From: CAG-882 sp050874385
GTDB lineage: Bacteria > Bacillota > Clostridia > Lachnospirales > Lachnospiraceae
Direction: 5' to 3'
Assembly: GCA_050874385.1 (NCBI GenBank)
Contig: JBNMKO010000021.1
Span: 1 to 38,639, forward strand
Length of the DNA stretch: 38,639 bases
Shown: positions 33,323 to 38,639 of the stretch, piece after piece
Position numbering within the stretch: position 1 is the first letter of the stretch
Layout: each line of letters begins with the position of its first letter
Notes under the pieces: model-generated
Told to the model about the DNA's origin: nothing
Seen by the model: only the letters and a program-made list of their open reading frames with translations
Database searches by the model: none
Made by a program: the position numbers and the translations under genes

Positions 33323-33392
33323 AAAAACAAGGAGGCAAAATCCTCTCCTCGCATGGGCTCGGATTTTTGCTTCGCAAAAACAAGGAGGATTT
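33323..33392 (+). promoter_or_regulatory. trxA leader with duplicated ribosome site and occluding stem
   Basis: AAAAACAAGGAGG occurs at 33323-33335 and again at 33376-33388. Between them AAATCCTC (33338-33345) is exactly complementary to GAGGATTT (33385-33392), which contains the ribosome site used by trxA. A mini-hairpin TTTTTGC-TTC-GCAAAAA (33364-33380) fills the space. Folding would hide the second ribosome site. Confidence 0.6.
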
Positions 33393-33396
33393 ATTG

Positions 33397-33705
33397 ATGG
33401 CAGCATTACACATTACAAGTGACAATTTTGAGAGTGAAGTGCTCAACTCTGACAAGCCGGTACTTCTTGACTTCTGGGCTTCATGGTGTGGACCATGCCA
33501 GATGCTCCTGCCGGTTATAGAGGAACTCTCTGATGAGGTTACGGATGCTAAGATATGCAAGATTAATGTTGATGAGGAGTCTTCACTGGCTGAGAAGTAT
33601 GGCGTTATGTCAATACCTACATTGGTAGTTGTAAAGGATGGCAAGACGGTCAACACAAGCATTGGTGTACAGCCTAAGGACAAGATTCTTGATATGCTCA
33701 AATAG
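33397..33705 (+). CDS. trxA: thioredoxin
   Basis: The 102-residue protein starts at 33397, eight bases after AAGGAGG. The active site WCGPC is at residues 30-34 within LLDFWASWCGPCQM, and the cis-Pro loop is MSIPTLVVV. It reduces protein disulfides with thioredoxin reductase; no reductase is in the window. The upstream leader carries a duplicated ribosome site and a stem that could block translation. A strong terminator follows. Confidence 0.97.
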   Translation: MAALHITSDNFESEVLNSDKPVLLDFWASWCGPCQMLLPVIEELSDEVTDAKICKINVDEESSLAEKYGVMSIPTLVVVKDGKTVNTSIGVQPKDKILDMLK

Positions 33706-33725
33706 TGTATGATACTTTTTAAGAG

Positions 33726-33768
33726 AAAAGGTGTAAACCCATTGTTCGGATTTACACCTTTTTCTTTT
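33726..33768. terminator. terminator between trxA and glnN
   Basis: Perfect 12-bp arms AAAAGGTGTAAA (33726-33737) and TTTACACCTTTT (33751-33762) are followed by a T-rich run and lie between converging genes. Confidence 0.92.
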
Positions 33769-33830
33769 ATATTGGAATATATTTTACAAGATTTTTTACA
33801 TGATATTGTAAAGCTTTTTCGGATTTTCTT

Positions 33831-35936
33831 TTATACCTCGAAGAGCAAATCGCCGTAAGTAGGTATCGGCCAGAAATCCTTGTCGACAAGCATCTCAAGT
33901 CTGTCGGCAGGAGCACGAAGCGCTGCCATGTCGGACATGATTGTGTCGTGGTAGTAGATGGCTGTACACTTTGGACATTCCTTCTCGCCGTCAGCCTGGT
34001 CAGCTTTGAGCTTCTCAAGGGCTGCGTTCATAGCCTTTAACTCAACCGTAACCTTCTCAAGTCTCTCCTTCTGTACACTAGCGTCGCAGCCTACAGCCTC
34101 AACGGAAGCGATGGAGTTGGCAAGCTCAGTTGTGTAGCTTATGACAGCAGGCAAAATCTGCTTTGAAGCCATGCTTATCATGGTGAGAGCCTCGATGTTG
34201 ATGTACTTGGTGTATGTCTCGTATGTAATCTCCTCGCGGGACTCAAGCTCTGCCTTGGTGAAAATGCCGAACTTCTCAAAAAGTGCAACAGCCTTGTCGG
34301 TTGTGAGTGCGCTTGCAGCGTCAACCATCGACTTGATATTTGGGAGACCTCTTCTCTCAGCCTCAGCAACCCACTCGTCTGAGTAGCCGTTGCCGTTGAA
34401 AACTATTCTCTTGTGCTCGGTCATGTACTTCTTGATTAACGCATGTACATCCTTGTCAAAGTCATCTGACTTCTCGAGAATGTCGGCAGCCTCACAGAAT
34501 GCCTCAGCGACGATGGCGTTGAGAACGGTGTTAGGGCTTGCGATTGAGTCAGCGGAGCCGACCATACGGAACTCGAACTTGTTGCCTGTGAAAGCGAAAG
34601 GTGAAGTTCTGTTTCTGTCTGTGGCATCCTTTGCAAAGTCAGGAAGTGTCGATACACCTGTGAGAAGCTTGCCGCCCTCAATGCTGTGTGTGGCTGTACC
34701 TGTCTCGATAATCTGGTTTACAACGTCCTCGAGCTGGTCGCCAAGGAACATTGATATGATTGCAGGAGGTGCCTCGTTAGCTCCAAGTCTGTGGTCATTT
34801 CCTACATCGGAAGCGGACTGGCGAAGGAGGTCAGCGTGTGTGTCGACTGCCTTCATTATGCAGGCGAGTACAAGCAGGAACTGGAGGTTCTCGTTAGGTG
34901 TGTCGCCCGGGTCGATGAGGTTCACACCGTTGTCGGTCACGATTGACCAGTTGTCATGCTTGCCTGAACCATTTACACCGGCAAATGGCTTCTCGTGGAG
35001 GAGACATGCGAGACCGTGGCGGGTTGCAACCTTCTTCATAACGTCCATGACGAGCTGGTTGTGGTCAACTGCTACATTGGCTGTCTCGTAGATAGGTGCA
35101 AGCTCGTGCTGTGCCGGTGCAACCTCGTTGTGCTGTGTCTTTGCTGTGACACCGAGCTTCCACAGCTGTATGTTGATATCCTTCATGTAAGCGCCAATTC
35201 TCTCCTTGATTGAACCGAAGTAGTGGTCTTCAAGTTCCTGTCCCTTTGGAGCCGGTGCGCCAAAAAGTGTACGTCCTGTATAGATTAAATCCTTTCTCTC
35301 AAGGTATTTCTCTCTGTCGACAATGAAATATTCCTGCTCAGGGCCAACGGATGCAGTAACTTTGGTAGCCTGTGTGTTGCCAAAAAGTCTCACGATACGC
35401 AGAGCCTGTTCGCTTATGGCTTCCATCGAACGAAGCAGAGGAGTCTTCTTGTCGAGAGCCTCACCCTTGTAGGAACAGAAAGCAGTCGGAATACAAAGGA
35501 TTGCGCCGGAAGCGTCCTCCTTCACAAATGCAGGTGAGGTGCAGTCCCAAGCCGTGTAGCCTCTCGCCTCAAAGGTAGCTCTAAGACCACCGGAAGGAAA
35601 AGAAGAAGCATCAGGCTCGCCCTTTATAAGCTCCTTGCCGGAAAACTCCATAATCATCTTGCCGTCAGCATCAGGATGTGTGACGAAAGCGTCGTGCTTC
35701 TCGGCTGTTATGCCTGTGAGTGGCTGGAACCAATGTGTGTAGTGTGTTGCACCTTTCTCGACAGCCCAGTCCTTCATTGCCTTTGCGATTACATCGGCAT
35801 CGGAGCTTGACAGCTCGCCGCCCTTGTTCATAACATTCATGAGGTTTGTAAATACCTTCTTAGGAAGGCGCTCTCTCATCTTACCAACTGTGAATACATT
35901 TTCGCCAAAAATTTCTTCTACATTGATATTGCTCAT
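33831..35936 (-). CDS. glnN: glutamine synthetase type III
   Basis: The 701-residue protein matches GSIII in length and sequence. Family stretches: FGENVFTVGKMRERLPK, THYTHWFQPLTGITAEKHDAF, FPSGGLRATFEARGYTAWD, GPEQEYFIVD, HNEVAPAQHELAPIYE and VNGSGKHDNWS, the last two lining the active site. It forms glutamine from glutamate, ammonia and ATP. AAAGGAATGG precedes the ATG. A terminator-like hairpin lies about 113 bp upstream on the same strand, between fba and glnN. Confidence 0.97.
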   Translation of the reverse strand: MSNINVEEIFGENVFTVGKMRERLPKKVFTNLMNVMNKGGELSSSDADVIAKAMKDWAVEKGATHYTHWFQPLTGITAEKHDAFVTHPDADGKMIMEFSGKELIKGEPDASSFPSGGLRATFEARGYTAWDCTSPAFVKEDASGAILCIPTAFCSYKGEALDKKTPLLRSMEAISEQALRIVRLFGNTQATKVTASVGPEQEYFIVDREKYLERKDLIYTGRTLFGAPAPKGQELEDHYFGSIKERIGAYMKDINIQLWKLGVTAKTQHNEVAPAQHELAPIYETANVAVDHNQLVMDVMKKVATRHGLACLLHEKPFAGVNGSGKHDNWSIVTDNGVNLIDPGDTPNENLQFLLVLACIMKAVDTHADLLRQSASDVGNDHRLGANEAPPAIISMFLGDQLEDVVNQIIETGTATHSIEGGKLLTGVSTLPDFAKDATDRNRTSPFAFTGNKFEFRMVGSADSIASPNTVLNAIVAEAFCEAADILEKSDDFDKDVHALIKKYMTEHKRIVFNGNGYSDEWVAEAERRGLPNIKSMVDAASALTTDKAVALFEKFGIFTKAELESREEITYETYTKYINIEALTMISMASKQILPAVISYTTELANSIASVEAVGCDASVQKERLEKVTVELKAMNAALEKLKADQADGEKECPKCTAIYYHDTIMSDMAALRAPADRLEMLVDKDFWPIPTYGDLLFEV

Positions 35937-36048
35937 TCTTTTCCATTCCTTTCATGCTATAAAATTTCCGTGTCGAGGTATGTATGAGTATTGCATGTGT
36001 TTATGCGTATGATGTCTGCATATATGTTTATAAACTTATACATAAAAA

Positions 36049-36078
36049 AAGGGCATTCCAACTAAACGGAACGCCCTT
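36049..36078 (-). terminator. terminator or attenuator between fba and glnN
   Basis: On the minus strand AAGGGCGTTCC and GGAATGCCCTT (one G-U pair) flank GTTTAGTT and are followed by seven T residues. It lies about 170 bp after fba and 113 bp before glnN. On the minus strand, just upstream, GAACAAGG occurs twice (once within the stem's 5' flank), which could support an alternative fold. Confidence 0.75.
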
Positions 36079-36247
36079 GTTCTCTAACACGAATATATGA
36101 CCTTGTTCCCTAAATATTGGCTTTAGTATTACAAGACATCATTTATGTTAATAAAATAAACTAAAACTTCCAAAATTGCAAGCCCTTTTTTAAAAAAACT
36201 TATCTTTTTTTGGTAATCCGGCATGTCCACTATTAACAGTGACAAAA
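36079..36247 (-). other. fba-glnN intergenic region
   Basis: AT-rich. A possible minus-strand promoter TTAACA, 17 bp, TACTAA (about 36126-36154) would start transcription just before the hairpin at 36049-36078, making that hairpin part of a glnN leader. No small gene is seen. Confidence 0.4.
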
Positions 36248-37111
36248 TCAAGCCTTGCCAACTGAACCGAATAACTCCATCTTCTCCTTGACAGTTTCCT
36301 TGATTGCTGCTGTACCAGGAGCTAAAAGCTTACGAGGGTCGAAGCCCTTGCCCTCTAAGTCCTTGCCAGCCTCGATGTACTTACGGGTAGCATCTGCGAA
36401 GGATAACTGGCACTCAGTGTTTACGTTAATCTTTGCAACGCCGAGGGAGATTGCCTTCTTAATCATGTCGGCAGGAATGCCTGTACCACCGTGAAGAACC
36501 AAAGGCATATCGCCTGTGAGCTCCTTGACTGCGGCAAGAGTCTCAAAGCTGAGTCCCTTCCAGTTAGCAGGGTACTTGCCGTGAATGTTTCCGATACCGG
36601 CTGCAAGCATTGTAACGCCGAGGTCTGCGATAGCCTTGCACTCGTTAGGGTCTGCGCACTCGCCCATACCGATTACGCCGTCCTCCTCGCCGCCGATTGA
36701 ACCAACCTCAGCCTCGAGTGACATGTTGTGCTCTGCACAAATCTTAACTAATTCCTTAGTCTTTGCAATGTTCTCCTCGATAGGGTAGTGTGAGCCGTCG
36801 AACATGATTGATGAGAAGCCTGCCTCAACACACTTGAGGCATCCTTCGTATGAGCCGTGGTCTAAGTGAAGGGCAACAGGAACAGTGATGTTGAGTTCCT
36901 CCATCATACCCTTAACCATGCCAACTACGGTCTTATAACCTGTCATATATTTACCGGCACCCTCGGAAACACCAAGAATAACAGGGGAATTGAGCTCCTG
37001 TGCTGTGGTAAGGATAGCCTTTGTCCACTCAAGATTGTTAATATTAAACTGGCCAACTGCGTAGTGACCTGCAACTGCCTTTTCAAGCATCTCTTTAGCT
37101 GTTACTAACAT
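36248..37111 (-). CDS. fba: class II fructose-1,6-bisphosphate aldolase
   Basis: The 287-residue protein starts at 37111 behind GGAGGT. Zinc and catalytic motifs of class II aldolase: VALHLDHGSYEGCLKCVEAGFSS near residues 77-99, SIMFDGSHYPIEENI, GSIGGEEDG, AAGIGNIHGKYP and VLHGGTGIP. It cleaves fructose 1,6-bisphosphate to triose phosphates. It is transcribed alone from a promoter with an extended -10 (TGTTATAAT on the minus strand, TATAAT at 37147-37152) about 35 bp upstream of the start. Confidence 0.96.
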   Translation of the reverse strand: MLVTAKEMLEKAVAGHYAVGQFNINNLEWTKAILTTAQELNSPVILGVSEGAGKYMTGYKTVVGMVKGMMEELNITVPVALHLDHGSYEGCLKCVEAGFSSIMFDGSHYPIEENIAKTKELVKICAEHNMSLEAEVGSIGGEEDGVIGMGECADPNECKAIADLGVTMLAAGIGNIHGKYPANWKGLSFETLAAVKELTGDMPLVLHGGTGIPADMIKKAISLGVAKINVNTECQLSFADATRKYIEAGKDLEGKGFDPRKLLAPGTAAIKETVKEKMELFGSVGKA

Positions 37112-37146
37112 AGGAATACCTCCGATATTGTTATTATTTTGACAAT

Positions 37147-37182
37147 ATTATAACACATAAAGTCAAAAATGGAATAGGGAAA
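37147..37182 (-). promoter_or_regulatory. fba promoter with extended -10
   Basis: On the minus strand TG-T-TATAAT (TATAAT at 37147-37152). TTTTGAC upstream and GTCAAAA downstream of it form an inverted repeat around the -10, which could serve as an operator. A good -35 at 17 bp is not evident. Confidence 0.5.
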
Positions 37183-37202
37183 ATTATAAAAACTGTCTAA
37201 AA

Positions 37203-38639
37203 CTATTTGGCATTATACTTTAGTATGGTCTTTATCCTGTTTGTCAATGTGCCATTCACATCATACACGACATTGCGGTGCTGTTGTGAGCCACCCTTGT
37301 AGCCGTAAGCGATGGTGTCGGTGTAGGTGGAGTAGGCACTGTAGAGTGGGACAAAGAAACTATGCAAATATATATATTCTCTTTTTGTTGGATTTATTAC
37401 AGTGTTTTTTAAATCGGGGTCGGTGTCGTAGACGGGATTTATAAATTTTTTGATTGAGCCAAAATCAGCGGATACGCTGTTTACATATCCAAAGACATAT
37501 ATTCTGAGCTGACCTTTTTGACCGCCCATAAATGATGTGCCCGATGCGTTGTAGGAGATGTTCTCGACATATGCCTCCATCCGGAAATTGTCGCGGATAT
37601 ATCCGTAGTAAGGGGAGTCGGGGAGAGTGCCGGGATTAGCTGTAGAGTCAGTATCGTCATGGTAGCCGATATCATCTGCCTTTGTCGGTGTTCCATCCTG
37701 CGCCGTTCCAAAGTCATACTGTGTAACGGGAAGCGTTGCCGTGTTTCCAAGCTTGTCCCTTGCGATTACCTGCATGCGAACATGTTCGACATTTTCGGAG
37801 TCCGCGAGGCTGTCGTACAGATTAAAACGGCAGACATATGTATCTTTGTCAGGTGTGAATGGTATATCGGCGCTGTTCTTGTCATCCGCGGCATCGCTTA
37901 TGTGGAGTGTGAAGCTCTCAACGCCGGAGATTTCATCATATGGGTCATATATTGTCATCACCGCATACGGTTTGTCCGTTATCGTGTCGTCGTAAAGACC
38001 GAGGGTTTCGTTGTTCTCCACATACTTTACGGTTCCCGTCGGGGCTGTGTTGTCAAACACATAGATGCCGTATACATGGCATGATTTTACCGTTGCTATG
38101 GCACAAGGGCTTACGGAGCTGTTGCCTGACCTGTCCAAAACCTGCCTGAGCCACAGGTAATAATAACCGTCGAGCGTTCTGCCAAGGTCCGGCAGTGTCA
38201 CTGTAAAGCTCTCAGGCGATGACGTGTCAGAGTATTTTTCCCATTCGGACGGGAGGACATCGGCGGAAGTGGAGAAGCCGTACTCATATACATTGTCCGG
38301 TGCAAGTCCTGAGCCGTGTTCCGTGATGGTTATCGTTACATCAATGCTCTTTACGGCATCATTGTCCGCATCCGGGTTTACCGTCCTTGACGGGTTTACG
38401 TTTATCTCAGGCTCCGAAGTGTCACGCCATGCCGGGTACAAATCGACCACGCCGCCGTTTACAGTCGTAAGGTTCCACTTTGTGGTGCCGCTTCCTGCGT
38501 ATTCCGTCAAAAGCTCATTTGAATACCAGCCGGATATGACGTATTCGGTCAGGGCGTATGTGTTTTCCGGGGCAGGGACGGTACTTTCTGTATCATAAAC
38601 GAACATGGCACTGTAGTATTCGTCATCCTTCCAAGTCCA
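37203..38639 (-). CDS. C-terminal part of a large extracellular surface protein (5' end outside window)
   Basis: About 478 residues are visible; the frame is open to the window edge, so the N terminus is missing. The first part, with WYSNELLTEYAGSGTTKWNLTTVNGGVVDLYPAW, matches the end of a Listeria-Bacteroides (InlB B-type, Flg_new) repeat. Next come Ig-like beta domains with DVTITITEHGSGLAPDNVYEYGFS and YYYLWLRQVLDRSGNSS, then another with PYAVMTIYDPYDEISGVESFTLHISDA. The C terminus (YGYKGGSQQHRNVVYDVNGTLTNRIKTILKYNAK) has no LPXTG motif or membrane anchor. It is likely secreted or held by another domain outside the window. Function is probably adhesion or cell-surface structure. Confidence 0.85.
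   Translation of the reverse strand, partial: WTWKDDEYYSAMFVYDTESTVPAPENTYALTEYVISGWYSNELLTEYAGSGTTKWNLTTVNGGVVDLYPAWRDTSEPEINVNPSRTVNPDADNDAVKSIDVTITITEHGSGLAPDNVYEYGFSTSADVLPSEWEKYSDTSSPESFTVTLPDLGRTLDGYYYLWLRQVLDRSGNSSVSPCAIATVKSCHVYGIYVFDNTAPTGTVKYVENNETLGLYDDTITDKPYAVMTIYDPYDEISGVESFTLHISDAADDKNSADIPFTPDKDTYVCRFNLYDSLADSENVEHVRMQVIARDKLGNTATLPVTQYDFGTAQDGTPTKADDIGYHDDTDSTANPGTLPDSPYYGYIRDNFRMEAYVENISYNASGTSFMGGQKGQLRIYVFGYVNSVSADFGSIKKFINPVYDTDPDLKNTVINPTKREYIYLHSFFVPLYSAYSTYTDTIAYGYKGGSQQHRNVVYDVNGTLTNRIKTILKYNAK

Noticed and set aside
1..38639. CRISPR array, tRNA, rRNA or prophage
   Set aside because: No regularly spaced repeats, no cloverleaf or rRNA-like sequence and no phage structural or integrase genes were seen.

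Overview
This 38.6 kb window looks like chromosomal DNA of an anaerobic gut-type Firmicute, most likely Lachnospiraceae. The basis is gene content (meso-diaminopimelate dehydrogenase, type III glutamine synthetase, class II aldolase, oligoendopeptidase F, a yeast-like leuA, Listeria/Bacteroides-repeat-style surface proteins), strong GGAGG ribosome binding sites and the L13-S9 operon. No species is claimed and nothing was searched against a database.

Layout. 1-1373: the 3' part of an IS200/IS605-family tnpB with its right end, lying directly against the C-terminal quarter of a phosphoketolase gene, so xfp is apparently broken by the element. 1415-8640: a convergent terminator, an AraC regulator, a repeat-containing lipoprotein, a 162-bp nested-hairpin intergenic element, a hypoxanthine/uracil-type DNA glycosylase, an azlC/azlD pair split by 426 bp, and the rplM-rpsI operon with a consensus promoter and a structured leader. 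8850-15220: an AT-richer accessory block with an AlbA_2/Schlafen-like ATPase regulator, a two-component system followed by a terminator and a small exported protein, an 11-codon stump of a second response regulator, an orphan AAA ATPase and unusual inverted repeats.

15270-28240: core and housekeeping genes (ddh, pepF, nth, pyk) mixed with signalling and transport genes. These are a tandem pair of membrane diguanylate cyclases, a PAS-GGDEF-EAL protein and a divergent pair of MATE exporters. 28328-29489: an SdpR/SdpI-type autorepressor and membrane-protein operon whose promoter is bracketed by two nearly identical 20-bp perfect palindromes.

29577-31974: the most unusual gene, a 2-isopropylmalate synthase with a complete AraC-type DNA-binding domain fused in frame to its C terminus, preceded by a cluster of hairpins. 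32154-38639: a hypothetical protein, a thioredoxin gene whose ribosome binding site can be folded away by a small insertion-like leader, glnN with a possible attenuator, fba, and the C-terminal part of a large surface protein that runs off the window.

The genes do not form one pathway. Themes are nitrogen and amino-acid metabolism (glnN, leuA-araC, azlCD, ddh, pepF), glycolysis (pyk, fba), c-di-GMP signalling (three GGDEF proteins within 10 kb) and DNA repair (nth, glycosylase). Dispersed intergenic hairpin elements recur at 4877-5038, 26379-26410 and 28169-28214.
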